From contig NZ_JAKZFC010000004.1 in the NCBI RefSeq assembly GCF_022549215.1, forward strand, positions 234,999-298,998: 64,000 bases of DNA, in the 5' to 3' direction. Made by a program: the position numbers and the translations under genes. How positions within the stretch are numbered: position 1 is the stretch's first letter; the number at the start of each line of letters is the position of its first letter. The notes under the pieces were generated by a model, which had not been told where the DNA came from, ran no database searches, and worked only from the letters and a program-made list of their open reading frames with translations. Source of the DNA: Solibacillus palustris. GTDB taxonomy: Bacteria; Bacillota; Bacilli; Bacillales_A; Planococcaceae. Of the stretch, positions 10,001 through 17,589 are shown piece after piece.

Positions 10001-10838
10001 CAGCTAAGCCTTCTTTTAAACGCTCAAAACCTTTCAATAATCGCTTTAACTGCGATTTCGTTGCTGCATTTGAAAATTCAATGTCTTCCGATTGGAATTG
10101 TAATTCATTTCTACGTGCTAAATTACTATAAAACGGCTTCAATGCAATTTCGACTGTATTTTCATTGCGGCGAACTTTCGCTACATCGCCGATTTCTTGA
10201 ATATAGCCGCGCAAACGAGCACTCAATCCATCTAACTGCTTCCATTGCTTATTGTCTAATGTCGAAATACGAAATGTCGCATGGCTAAAGTCAGCATCAT
10301 AAGTGACATTAGAAAAACGCGCATGAATATCTTCTATATCCGCGTTTTTATTTAACACTTTTAAATACCCTTCCCAGCTCGAAATACGTTTATTTACATA
10401 GTCAAAACGTTCCTGTGCAATTGGTAACTCATCTAGAACTTTCATAAAAGATTCATTGTATGTATGACCACTAATGCGTGATGCAACAAAATGTAGTTTC
10501 ATCGTAGCACGACGATTTGTGACAACAGGTGTGCCTTTACCACGAGTACGGAAGCTTTTTGCAACAAGTCCATTTTTTTTATCAAAAACGCAGTCCATTA
10601 TGACAACACGTTCATCAAATTTGTTTTTTAGTTTTAAGTTTTTATCATTGTCGAAATAAATTGTTACGTGTAGTTGCTCATCTTCAACGGAAACTTTTTC
10701 AATTGCAACAATGAAATATTGCTGTAAATTAAAAAAGGCGTGTTCATCTGGAACATGCTCCTTCATCGCTTCACGCGCGGTATTTGTAAGTAAAATGTGA
10801 CATCTGGTTTGCACTGTGGCGATTATTTTCGGTGCCAT
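7092..10838 (-). CDS. SF1 (Upf1/Dna2-like) helicase with long coiled-coil insertion
   Basis: A 1248-residue superfamily 1 helicase. Walker A GPPGTGKTT lies near residues 332-340. About 450-500 Glu/Gln/Lys-rich residues with strong coiled-coil character follow (roughly 400-880). Then come Walker B VVIIDEVSKA near 936, GDHHQLPP near 965, LQYRMHANI near 1024, VDKFQGMEMD near 1165 and RRLNVALSRAREL near 1197. The first 300 residues are an uncharacterised domain. The coiled coil between motifs I and II resembles other bacterial AAA_11/AAA_12 proteins, some of which serve in defence or DNA/RNA metabolism. No specific role can be assigned. ATG at 10838 is chosen because GGAGG sits 7-8 nt upstream. 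Confidence 0.85.
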   Translation of the reverse strand: MAPKIIATVQTRCHILLTNTAREAMKEHVPDEHAFFNLQQYFIVAIEKVSVEDEQLHVTIYFDNDKNLKLKNKFDERVVIMDCVFDKKNGLVAKSFRTRGKGTPVVTNRRATMKLHFVASRISGHTYNESFMKVLDELPIAQERFDYVNKRISSWEGYLKVLNKNADIEDIHARFSNVTYDADFSHATFRISTLDNKQWKQLDGLSARLRGYIQEIGDVAKVRRNENTVEIALKPFYSNLARRNELQFQSEDIEFSNAATKSQLKRLLKGFERLKEGLAANANLETILFEDKPTIADRKSTIPLDFHNRLNEYQQQAVEGAMSAEDLYVIQGPPGTGKTTVISEICYQNAKAGLKTLVASQSNLAVDNALSRLLSNKDIRILRYGRTESIEEEGKKFIEENVASYWQQQTFEAIGHEISLHTQKEQLLFAEIDEKTTEITALEQEQTALQQQIEQKEAAKAELHVLAEKINALKKELTACKKELEENERKLEKLQQTHLSVAEAVSNFEQQRTDSLTLAQLDEKEQQLTEQQIEMKLHIEQSQLRAQIEQFQSRKQTVMVKIERANETANVDPLIEKIASLKKVYEIEEFMQQYDIRRNYAMDRLLTALDRIQPQMEQYKPIKDVIERLEKALKYSETALGIHVNAEKLAMNHHYSLDEVQEFLSKLSRAFAERKVNVQNGARSIQGIHLRMQYMEQLNEKYMDAIRETVLIFEKLKEEIILQFKEQNDVKVELLTKLQTEATTYDNQLQALKDRINGSIDITQTLAQLQETLASNELEQVKVETQRQNREKLDTQFAKKSQELSVLNEQIALGTTTVEEMTTRFKHFNSDGVQHEKRRAELEQLTKSNPEQAILEVNAQIERLQEMIATLQVKIDLLPVTAELQNEWHGLLNEANEHDLDEIRKLYVKHANVIGTTCVASANKEFMDNYPTFDVVIIDEVSKATPPELLLPMLKGAKIILVGDHHQLPPLVGDATFEETLEQVVKESTTFEEKRELEKLLEESLFERLYNNLPQQNKTMLALQYRMHANIMETITPFYEQESERLQCGLDDSDAVRDHYLSTPKISRHHHLLWLDIANEQANFEQRMKEGSSLYNEAELAQIKAQLIEINDATAQAKADGLIAPDACKSVGVISFYAEQVKRVNRLIEQELHVPHLHIRTGSVDKFQGMEMDVILVSMVRNHENERGDIGFAKDYRRLNVALSRARELLIMIGSSKMFTERPKAEKVRTMYGHVLDTVKQQNGYYAV

Positions 10839-10908
10839 GAACACACCTCCTCGTTGTTTTAGTCATAACGTTTATTATAACAACTTTACAAGTTTCTATA
10901 AAGGAAAA

Positions 10909-10935
10909 ATGCCCTGTTTATTTAAAACAGGACAT
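10909..10935 (-). terminator. terminator after the thioesterase gene
   Basis: Minus-strand ATGTCCTGTTT pairs with AAACAGGGCAT, followed by TTTTT. It lies just downstream of the thioesterase stop codon and upstream of the helicase gene. Confidence 0.8.
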
Positions 10936-10946
10936 GTTTGATCATA

Positions 10947-11366
10947 CTAAAATTTTGCAACTTCTGCGTATTTGGCATCCCAATCTGGGTCTATTTTCTT
11001 TAATGCTACTGGACGGAAATTTTCTTTTTTCACTAAAATATGAACCGATTTCGCTGTAACCGCAACTGTGCCATCTTCATGTGAAATTTCATAGCCATAT
11101 GTAGTACGTAAATTTGTGTGTTCTTCAATCCACGTACGAACTGTTGCTGTTTGACCGTAACGCATTGCCGCCTTGTATTGAATTGAAAAATCCATTACCG
11201 GCGATAAAAAGCCATCATCTTCAAGTTTTGCATAATCAAAACCCAAATCCTTCACAATTTTCGTACGCCCTAGCTCGCACCAAATTAAATAATTGGCATG
11301 ATACACAACACCCATCTGATCTGTCTCGGCATATCGTACATCTACTGTTGTTTCTGAAATAAACAT
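10947..11366 (-). CDS. yneP: acyl-CoA thioesterase, 4HBT hotdog family (YneP-like)
   Basis: A 139-residue single hotdog-domain thioesterase expected to hydrolyse acyl-CoA. The 4-hydroxybenzoyl-CoA thioesterase signature is clear: VRYAETDQMGVVYHANYLIWCELGR, with the catalytic Asp in AETDQMGVVYH. The start MFISETTVDV is preferred because AGAGGTGA lies 5 nt before ATG 11366; a longer in-frame reading upstream has no site. yneP is near parE in Bacillus, which fits this neighbourhood. Confidence 0.88.
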   Translation of the reverse strand: MFISETTVDVRYAETDQMGVVYHANYLIWCELGRTKIVKDLGFDYAKLEDDGFLSPVMDFSIQYKAAMRYGQTATVRTWIEEHTNLRTTYGYEISHEDGTVAVTAKSVHILVKKENFRPVALKKIDPDWDAKYAEVAKF

Positions 11367-11551
11367 TTCTTTCACCTCTAGGGGTATTATAGCGTGAAAA
11401 ACGTTGGTATGTAATGATTTTTGGTGAAAACTTTTTTGTATAGCTTTTACCGCCAGCAAAATACAGACAGCAGCTTCAACAAGTTATGACTTTTACAAAG
11501 GATACATGGTACATATTAAAGTCTACCTAAAGCTCTTTACGAAAGAACACA

Positions 11552-11941
11552 TTAGTTTTTAATCATTTTGGTTAATAAAGAGCGTTGTATAGAAGTATAA
11601 AATAGTATAACTACGATTGGGCAAATAATTAAAAATATAACCAAATTAATTGCATTCAGTTCTTGCATCAGTGAGAACTCCCCCCACTCCAAAATAATCC
11701 TAACAAGTAACCCAATTAGATTAATAATAAATGTTAAAACTAGAACTAATAAAGGGCGATACTTATAGAATGCGACGAAAACATAACTTACGAAAAAGTA
11801 ACTCATAACAGTTAGTATCACTAATGGGAAAAAATTGGATAGGTTAATTGGGAATATTAGCGCTCCAATAAATACAAGGTATGAAAAAACAATATATTTA
11901 ATAAATTTATTTTTTTCTATCATTTCGAGATCAGCAGTCAT
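11552..11941 (-). CDS. small integral membrane protein, unknown
   Basis: 129 residues with four predicted membrane helices (about 14-36, 40-60, 64-86 and 95-117) and a short basic C-terminal tail. AAAGGGG precedes the ATG by about 10 nt. I do not recognise the family. It sits at the edge between core genome and the decaying accessory strip. Confidence 0.65.
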   Translation of the reverse strand: MTADLEMIEKNKFIKYIVFSYLVFIGALIFPINLSNFFPLVILTVMSYFFVSYVFVAFYKYRPLLVLVLTFIINLIGLLVRIILEWGEFSLMQELNAINLVIFLIICPIVVILFYTSIQRSLLTKMIKN

Positions 11942-12023
11942 GATTTAAATTCCCCTTTCATAGTAATTTTTTATTTCTACAATTTAGTATTTGTATAGTC
12001 TGTTTCACTCTAATATAATTTTT

Positions 12024-12125
12024 CTAATATTTTGTCAAGTTTGCTGAAAGTCCTTCCGAAATTTCTTCAAGATCTCCATTTAAGTAATCATAAATACTTG
12101 AAGGAAACCCCTTTTCTCCATTTGC
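12024..12125 (-). pseudogene. C-terminal gene remnant beside an IS fragment
   Basis: An open minus-strand frame ends with ...DYLNGDLEEISEGLSANL and a stop at 12024. It has a normal protein-like composition but no start, because the IS3 remnant interrupts it on the 5' side. Together with the rest of 11942-12536 it forms a gene-poor stretch of debris. The family is not recognised. Confidence 0.35.
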
Positions 12126-12159
12126 TGATGACTATTTGCTACTAAAACAATTTGGTATG

Positions 12160-12290
12160 CATCTGTAATGTGACCGCTAAAAGTTAGACACGGTTATTTC
12201 ATCTAGGCAGCTTGGGTAAACTGAGTTCGGTAATGCACCGGATTCAATTTTAATTTTGCCTTAATCCGTTTCGTGTTGGAAGGGCTAATC
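12160..12290 (-). mobile_element. 3' remnant of an IS3-family insertion sequence
   Basis: The minus strand encodes the extreme C-terminus of an IS3 (IS150-like) transposase, TKRIKAKLKLNPVHYRTQF, ending TQAA and a stop at 12203. It is followed by TGTCTAACTTTTAGCGGTCA, which resembles the terminal inverted repeat of that group. The rest of the element is missing. Confidence 0.75.
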
Positions 12291-12498
12291 TCTCCCACCC
12301 CTTATTTCCATTTTATCGTAAATATAAGGCAATTCTATAACACTTTTCTGCCTTCAATAGTACGCACCCTCTCTTAACTGCGAAAGAATTAAGTGCTCAT
12401 CACCCTTAGGATTTCTAGGTTTAGCCATATCTTCTAACCACACCTCCAACATTTGTTTGTTTTGTAAACACCCCATTATGCTAGTTGCATAGTGAAAA

Positions 12499-12523
12499 TA
12501 AAAAACACCCCTAGGGATGTTTG
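12499..12523 (-). terminator. terminator downstream of kwaA
   Basis: Minus-strand AAACATCCC TAG GGGTGTTT-like hairpin followed by TTTTTT, just after the kwaA stop codon. Confidence 0.7.
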
Positions 12524-12536
12524 AAAAAAATCTATA

Positions 12537-13082
12537 TTATTTTCTGTGTAAATAAATATTGATACCTAGTTGCTTTACAGCTAATTCCTTGTTTCCTCTT
12601 TCCATTCTAATAAAATAATCTGGATTTTCTTTAGAAATTATAATCCTTCCGAGTTCGTCCTCGTATATATTCCAACCAAACAATAAAAAAGTTATGTTGA
12701 TATGAAGCATGTTTGATTTCACATATAAAAAACCAATTAAAGTAAACAAAATAGCATTTGTTATCAGCGTGCTTATTTCTTCCATCTTTATAGCCAATAA
12801 CGGTACTATATATGTAACTAAATAACTTAAAGTCTCTTCGTTTTTTCTTGAAACCCTTTTACTAACGATATCATCGTTACATTCACATTTATTTATATAC
12901 ACCAATGGTAAAAATGACAGTATAAATAATACAATTAAAATTATATAAACCGTCAGATCAACCTTATCCTGAATAATCGAATTTATATCAAAATTTTTAT
13001 AGGGTAGTATTGAAAGTGCCACTATCAAGTATAAGGGCGAATATGACGAAATAAAAAGAAACATTTTAAATAAATTTGTCAA
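12537..13082 (-). CDS. kwaA: Kiwa anti-phage protein KwaA (membrane subunit)
   Basis: A roughly 181-residue membrane protein that follows kwaB. It has an N-terminal hydrophobic helix with SSYSPLYLIVALS, then helices near 45-65, 90-110 and 115-140, and the segment LLFGWNIYE. Both segments fit KwaA, the membrane partner of KwaB in the Kiwa defence system, which senses phage-related membrane events. TTG at 13082 follows GGGGAGG by 5 nt and gives the short N-terminus usual for KwaA; GTG at 13100 is an alternative. The assignment is from family memory and context, not a search. Confidence 0.65.
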   Translation of the reverse strand: MTNLFKMFLFISSYSPLYLIVALSILPYKNFDINSIIQDKVDLTVYIILIVLFILSFLPLVYINKCECNDDIVSKRVSRKNEETLSYLVTYIVPLLAIKMEEISTLITNAILFTLIGFLYVKSNMLHINITFLLFGWNIYEDELGRIIISKENPDYFIRMERGNKELAVKQLGINIYLHRK

Positions 13083-13102
13083 TTTCCCCTCCCCTTCCAC
13101 AA

Positions 13103-14020
13103 TTACCTTAAATCATCTCTTCCTTTTTCACCACTTAATACGGTTTTATAATACGCATCGTTAAGTAACTTTACAATATCATTTAATTGTTTTTTATCTG
13201 TATATTTTATTTTGGTTTTATCATCGTTCAATTCAATATTCAAATCAAATTCTGTAATAATTTCTTCTACCTTTATGAAGTTTTCAACAAATCTCGTCAT
13301 CCTTTCGGGTTTTGTCATTAGTCTTGAAATCCGCTTTACTATATTTCCATCTTCAATGCTATCAACTTTAAATTGATCAAAACCTTCTATTTTATGTGTT
13401 TCTTCAAAAGAATTTAAGACAGTACTAGCATTTTGAATATATTTTGTTTTTAAATCAAAAATCCTTTGCATGGATACATTATTAATAATAAGAATTTCGT
13501 TTTCATAAATAAGTAAGTCAAAATTCGGTTCAATTCCAATAAATGAATCAGAAACTTTTCTAAAAGTAGAGTCCGCCAATGTTCCCCAAAGACCCTTTGA
13601 AAATTTTTTAAATTGTGGAATACGATTAATTAGATAACAGTACTTCCCTGTTTCTATTTCTATTTTTATACAATAAATATCTTTCTTAACATCGTCATTT
13701 ACATTCTCACCAGGTTCATTCAAACTATTTAATAAATTATTAAACGTTATTCCTACATAGGACTGTTCACAGTATTCTACGACCCCATTTGGTCGGCCGT
13801 TTTCGTTGTATTCAATTTGTTCTTTTTCAATCAATTTATTAATCGTCGGTTGAACAATCTCAACTATTTCTTTTTGTAAAGAACGACTTAAAGATAGTTT
13901 ATGTGCAAAATAATCCAATGCATCATCAGTTTTAATCTTTTCAATTATAAACAAGTTTAATTTTGGTGTATTACTTATTAACAGTTCTATAAGCTTGCTA
14001 TTAATAATATCGATATTCAA
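13103..14020 (-). CDS. kwaB: Kiwa anti-phage protein KwaB (DUF4868)
   Basis: A 305-residue soluble protein matching the DUF4868/KwaB pattern. The features are a central FDLLIYENEILIINNVSMQRIF strand pair, preceded by a basic region with KGLWGTLADSTFRKV, and a C-terminal LLNDAYYKTVLSG segment. In Kiwa, KwaB is the cytoplasmic effector that complexes with KwaA. The stop codon is 20 nt before the likely kwaA start, so the two form an operon. Gene order here is kwaB then kwaA, whereas published examples are usually described kwaA-kwaB. A minus-strand TATAAT lies upstream near 14065. Confidence 0.72.
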   Translation of the reverse strand: MNIDIINSKLIELLISNTPKLNLFIIEKIKTDDALDYFAHKLSLSRSLQKEIVEIVQPTINKLIEKEQIEYNENGRPNGVVEYCEQSYVGITFNNLLNSLNEPGENVNDDVKKDIYCIKIEIETGKYCYLINRIPQFKKFSKGLWGTLADSTFRKVSDSFIGIEPNFDLLIYENEILIINNVSMQRIFDLKTKYIQNASTVLNSFEETHKIEGFDQFKVDSIEDGNIVKRISRLMTKPERMTRFVENFIKVEEIITEFDLNIELNDDKTKIKYTDKKQLNDIVKLLNDAYYKTVLSGEKGRDDLR

Positions 14021-14259
14021 CTTTGTAATCCCCCTTTAGCTATATGATTTTAACACTAAAATTATACAGTATATGATTACTTCAATCATATTATCAATCA
14101 GAACACTTGTTCTATATCGATATTATTTCTCCTTTTCTAGAAATTCAAGAAAAAAGTCCGTCTAAAAAATAATTTCTTACTACTTCCTTAATATAACTAA
14201 ATCTTTTGTGATTTTTAGCATATTCCAAAGAGGATCAATAATGCTTACTGTTCAAAGTA

Positions 14260-14409
14260 TCACTCCAACTCCACATGAATCTCACCACCATAAGAACACG
14301 TCTTTTCATATTCCTTCTTCACTTCTGTATGTGTGCTCTTTTCAGCTTTCGTCACACTAATCAACTGCGCTGGTCGCTTACAATCCTCACATTGTAATAC
14401 ATAATTCAT
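14260..14409 (-). CDS. small CxxC protein, unknown
   Basis: A 49-residue protein beginning MNYVLQCEDCKRPAQL, with a CxxC pair near the N-terminus and a single Cys later (KTCSYGG). The start is ATG 14409 with AAGGA 8 nt upstream. Its leader contains a terminator-like hairpin. No family was recognised, and the small size keeps confidence modest. Confidence 0.5.
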   Translation of the reverse strand: MNYVLQCEDCKRPAQLISVTKAEKSTHTEVKKEYEKTCSYGGEIHVELE

Positions 14410-14423
14410 CCGCTCATTCCTTT

Positions 14424-14463
14424 CCAAAAGAAAAAGAGTGCCGCATTCATAAACGGCACTCTC
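14424..14463 (-). terminator. hairpin with T-run in the leader of the small CxxC gene
   Basis: Minus-strand GAGTGCCG and CGGCACTC pair perfectly, followed by TTTTTCTTTT. It lies only about 15 nt upstream of the start codon at 14409, so it may end an upstream transcript or act as an attenuator. Confidence 0.65.
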
Positions 14464-14851
14464 ACACAAAATCATTATTCAGTTGTAATTGTTTGAATAG
14501 TGTAGACTCGCATCCAAAATGTTCGTTTTTCTGACTTGAGTGGATGCTCAGGTTTTTTTACATTTATTTCCCGTGCAATATTTTCAGAATATTCAGCAAC
14601 ATGAATGTTTAAACTTCCTTTTTGACGAAATGTTGATTAAAGAATTTGGTATTATTTTTAATATAAATTGTATTGGAGTTAATCAATATGTTATTTGCAA
14701 ATACACCCCCTCCCCCTTACTATGCTGTTATTTTTACCTCGCAAAGAAGTAATAACGATCCTGAAGTTGTGCATTAATCTTATTTTTCTAAAGCCAGACA
14801 GGCACTTGCTAAATACATAGTTAATATTATGTATTTGAAGGGGTGATGACG

Positions 14852-15076
14852 ATGCCGTGGCATCAAAAAATTGGTTATTTAATTGGTCAACCTGTTGGAA
14901 TTTCATTAATAAATGGCCAAGGAACTTCCGGGGTATTATGTGGTACATCCAATGGAAAACTTCTTGTCATTGAATATTTATATCAAGCACAATTCGCCTT
15001 GAAGCAATATGATTTTCATATGATTCAAGATATAAATGGATTTCCACCTTGCCAGGACCACCGACAACTATATTAA
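14852..15076 (+). CDS. small Sm-like conserved protein
   Basis: 74 residues. The sequence IGQPVGISLINGQGTSGVL, followed by NGKLLVIEYLYQAQFALKQY and a C-terminal IQDINGFPPC, has the strand-turn pattern of small Sm-like/SH3-like Bacillus proteins of unknown function. ATG 14852 is preferred to GTG 14843 and ATG 14846 because GGGGTG sits 6 nt upstream. It is monocistronic, with a terminator 7 nt after the stop. Confidence 0.65.
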   Translation: MPWHQKIGYLIGQPVGISLINGQGTSGVLCGTSNGKLLVIEYLYQAQFALKQYDFHMIQDINGFPPCQDHRQLY

Positions 15077-15082
15077 TACCAC

Positions 15083-15106
15083 CCCTCTTTTATAGAGGGA
15101 TTTTTT
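15083..15106 (+). terminator. intrinsic terminator
   Basis: CCCTC TTTTATA GAGGG followed by six T, directly after the Sm-like gene. Confidence 0.8.
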
Positions 15107-15127
15107 GCTCACGTCTTTTTATTCCAC

Positions 15128-15220
15128 TTACTTCACATTTTGTTTCAAATGCTTAGTAATTAATTTAATTAACCGATCCAAAAATAAATACGTAATCAAA
15201 ATTCGAATTTTCTTCCGCAT
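15128..15220 (-). CDS. 30-residue phage-like small ORF downstream of rusA remnant
   Basis: The minus-strand ORF starts with ATG overlapping the TGA of the RusA remnant (TGATG) and encodes a basic, helical peptide beginning MRKKIRILITYLFLDR. Start/stop overlap of this kind is common in prophage modules. No family was recognised, and it may be non-functional now that its neighbour is broken. Confidence 0.4.
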   Translation of the reverse strand: MRKKIRILITYLFLDRLIKLITKHLKQNVK

Positions 15221-15635
15221 CAAATCTCCTCCACTTTAACCTCTGCCCTCGGCTGCATCGCGTAAAATTTACGCACCACCAGCCCCACAATTTGTTCATC
15301 ATCCACCCAGATAATTTTTGACATGCCATCTTTAATGCCCTTAACTAATTTATCCGTATCAGGCTTTGTCTTTGGACGTTATTCACCACTTGCGATAAGC
15401 GCCAGTTTTGGCTTTGTGTGGTACTTTTTCGGTGGAACTAGATAAACATCTACCTCTAGCTATAACGCGCCTTGTAATGGCTCCTGTGGTTTATTCTCCC
15501 CCATGCTACGATCTTGACCAACTCTTTATAAGCACGAGACTTCGGGGCATCGTGTGTTTTGACACCCCTACCAACGCGACTAAAGGGTAGTCGTTCCTGC
15601 GCTTGTGTAGCACCAGGTATTGTAAATTGAATCAT
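15220..15635 (-). pseudogene. broken RusA-type Holliday junction resolvase (prophage remnant)
   Basis: The frame opens with MIQFTIPGATQAQ, contains RVGRGVKTHDAPKSRAYKE, and then shifts frame near 15470. It continues as LEVDVYLVPPKKYHTKPK, has an in-frame stop, and then shows the conserved core KPDTDKLVKGIKDGMSKIIW followed by VDDEQIVGLVVRKFYA. This is the RusA signature with the catalytic KPD and DD residues. At least one frameshift and stops disable the gene. No other phage structural genes are nearby. Confidence 0.8.
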
Positions 15636-15670
15636 TGCACAAACCAGTTATTTTTGGAAATAAAAAAGAA

Positions 15671-15694
15671 CAGGCTCCAAATTAATTGGCACCT
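15671..15694 (-). terminator. minus-strand terminator-like hairpin
   Basis: CAGG..CCAA / TTGG..CCTG stem followed on the minus strand by TTCTTTTTTATTT. It lies downstream of the DUF3955 gene, whose stop is at 15800, and upstream of the RusA remnant. Confidence 0.6.
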
Positions 15695-15799
15695 GAACCT
15701 AAAAGAAATATTTTTTACTAAAAGTAGAGAGTTGACAGACAATCTAATTTTAATTCAAAAATCATTTTTTTCTCATGATGTTACGGTCAATCATATCTT

Positions 15800-16018
15800 T
15801 TAATTAAAAATTTGTGTTTTTTTAAACGCAGAGATTATCGCTATGCAAACTAAAGAGATAATTCCAATGAAAAACATTAAGAAGCCTATTGGAATTAAAA
15901 AGAATGCCGGTTCCACTAAAGTACCATCTTCTGCTATGCTACTTCCAATTACAGTGCTCACAATAAAACAAATAACCCCTATTAGAATCGGTGTAGAAGC
16001 AATTAGATATTTTTTCAT
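15800..16018 (-). CDS. DUF3955-type small membrane protein
   Basis: 72 residues with two membrane helices (about 5-27 and 39-63). The linker GSSIAEDGTLVEPAFFLIPIG is typical of DUF3955 proteins. GGAGG precedes the ATG by 10 nt. It lies downstream of the decayed DUF2975/HTH pair, so it may have been the third gene of that small membrane/regulator operon. Its role is unknown. Confidence 0.75.
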   Translation of the reverse strand: MKKYLIASTPILIGVICFIVSTVIGSSIAEDGTLVEPAFFLIPIGFLMFFIGIISLVCIAIISAFKKTQIFN

Positions 16019-16052
16019 TATATATTTTCCTCCATTTATTTTTTATTTTTTT

Positions 16053-16199
16053 TTCCAAAGTTGAAAATTTAACAGTTTTCGCCTTGTCATTTTTCAATAT
16101 AGAAACGTTAGCTATTGTTATACATAGATGTTCCGATAATTCTGTAACACTCATTTTTCTTTTGGCTAACAAGACGTCGGGATTTACAATTATCACCAT
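16053..16199 (-). pseudogene. truncated Cro/CI-type HTH regulator (YozG-like)
   Basis: The start MVIIVNPDVLLAKRKMSVTE, followed by LSEHLCITIANVSILKN and KAKTVKFSTLE, matches the small YozG-type HTH regulators. The usual C-terminus after FSTLE (a helix and a short beta end) is missing. The frame instead runs into the leader of the DUF3955 gene. Intact relatives sit beside DUF2975 membrane proteins, and a DUF2975 remnant is directly upstream here. Confidence 0.7.
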
Positions 16200-16212
16200 A
16201 ATTAATTGCACC

Positions 16213-16497
16213 TTATATCGTTAGTTCATTATCTTGTTTTATCTCACTTACTTTGCTTACTAAATATGAAAGCATGGTAGTATAAACAGCAATAATGACT
16301 GCGAAAAATAGAATGTGTAGCAGAACAACTATGATATTGGGTTATAGATTTCAACGACGAAAAAGTAAAGAAGTGCAGTTACACTAAAAGACCTTTTCCA
16401 GTTACAGGTCCAACATAGATAAAAAACAGTAAACCAAACAATCCACAAAACACAATTATCAATTTTAACCATTTCAATAAATCTTTTTCTTTAATAA
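16213..16497 (-). pseudogene. decayed DUF2975 membrane protein (YoaS-like)
   Basis: After a good ribosome-binding site (TAAGGAGG near 16500) the minus strand reads LLKWLKLIIVFCGLFGLLFF, then IYVGPVTGKGLL and a stop. After frame changes it ends with AVIIAVYTTMLSYLVSKVSE and IKQDNELTI before a stop at 16213. The two ends match DUF2975, but the middle is deleted and no ATG remains. Confidence 0.65.
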
Positions 16498-16670
16498 AGT
16501 ACCTCCTTATCTTCTATTGGTAGGATAACCATAAATATATCTTAAGTCAATTATTTTTTATCGAAAAACAATAAATATTTATTTAAACTCAAAAGTTATA
16601 TATACAATTTTTAATATAATTAATTATTGTTTTCACAAAAAACAAACTCGGCTAACGATGAATAAACGCG

Positions 16671-16715
16671 AAAAAGCCCGCCACCACTGTACTTAAGAGA
16701 GATGACGGGCTTTGA
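16671..16715 (-). terminator. minus-strand intrinsic terminator
   Basis: AAAGCCCG and CGGGCTTTTTC arms with a roughly 27-nt loop and a T-run on the minus strand. The open frame just upstream (about 16720-16770, ending HKGIIVSKRLV) may be the tail of a lost gene. Confidence 0.6.
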
Positions 16716-16907
16716 TTAAACTAAACGCTTAGATACAATAATACCTTTATGCAATACGGTTTGGGATTATTTGCACATCAATTAAGATGTAGGACAGTTC
16801 ATAAGAATTAAAAAAGGATATTATGATTTAACGTTGAATTTTATAAATAAACAAAGTGCAGTTCCCATGGTATAGGAGCAAATTGAAAATAAAGGATGTG
16901 TAATTAA

Positions 16908-17381
16908 TTGTCGTTTCATATTAGAATACGAGCAGGTGCAATAATAATAGAAAATAATAAAATTTTATTAACAGTGTATAACGACCCCAAAAGAGGTATC
17001 ATTTATGATTTACCTGCTGGTGGAGCAGAACCAAATGAATCTATTACAGATACAGTTAAAAGAGAAGCCAAAGAAGAAGCTTCTATAGATGTAGAAGTAG
17101 GCCCTCTAGCCTTTGTTTATGAATACACACCTCATCTTAATTTTGAAAAGTTTGGGGAAATACATACATTAGTTATGATGTTTGAATGTAAAATAAAAAA
17201 TCACAGCACGCCAAAATTCCCAGAGAACCCAGACTCAAATCAAATAGACGTTAAATGGCTCCCTATTTCAGAATTACAAAATATTGAAATGTATGCGAAT
17301 ATCGGTCTTTATTTACAGGAATATATGCTAAATCCTAGAAACATTGATTTGATAGAAGAACATAAACTAAATCTAAATTAA
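16908..17381 (+). CDS. Nudix hydrolase
   Basis: A 157-residue Nudix-fold pyrophosphohydrolase of unknown substrate. The Nudix box GGAEPNESITDTVKREAKEE is at about residues 38-57, with the catalytic REAKEE helix. The usual Gly after EEx is Ser here (EEASI). The start is TTG at 16908 with AAGGA upstream; no ATG fits. It is monocistronic and lies in the accessory strip. Confidence 0.88.
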   Translation: MSFHIRIRAGAIIIENNKILLTVYNDPKRGIIYDLPAGGAEPNESITDTVKREAKEEASIDVEVGPLAFVYEYTPHLNFEKFGEIHTLVMMFECKIKNHSTPKFPENPDSNQIDVKWLPISELQNIEMYANIGLYLQEYMLNPRNIDLIEEHKLNLN

Positions 17382-17589
17382 ATTAAATTAAATGTATTTG
17401 AAATTGAATTATTCAACTAACAGAACTTTAGGTATTCCCTTTAATGATTACCAAACACCGCATTGGTAACTTTTGTACTTAAACTAACGAGCATTTTAGT
17501 TGTAAAAGAATAATTTTTATAAAAGGTTATCTTTATCTTTATATCAAAACAAGGAAAATAAGAGTAGTCTTATAGATGGAGGTTTGCAA

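Noticed and set aside
14540..14752. 70-residue plus-strand ORF before the Sm-like gene
   Set aside because: No ribosome-binding site and Phe/Cys/Tyr-rich translation. It looks like non-coding sequence.
14852..15076. Hfq
   Set aside because: It has an Sm-like strand pattern but lacks the Hfq Sm2 KHA motif and RNA-binding residues.
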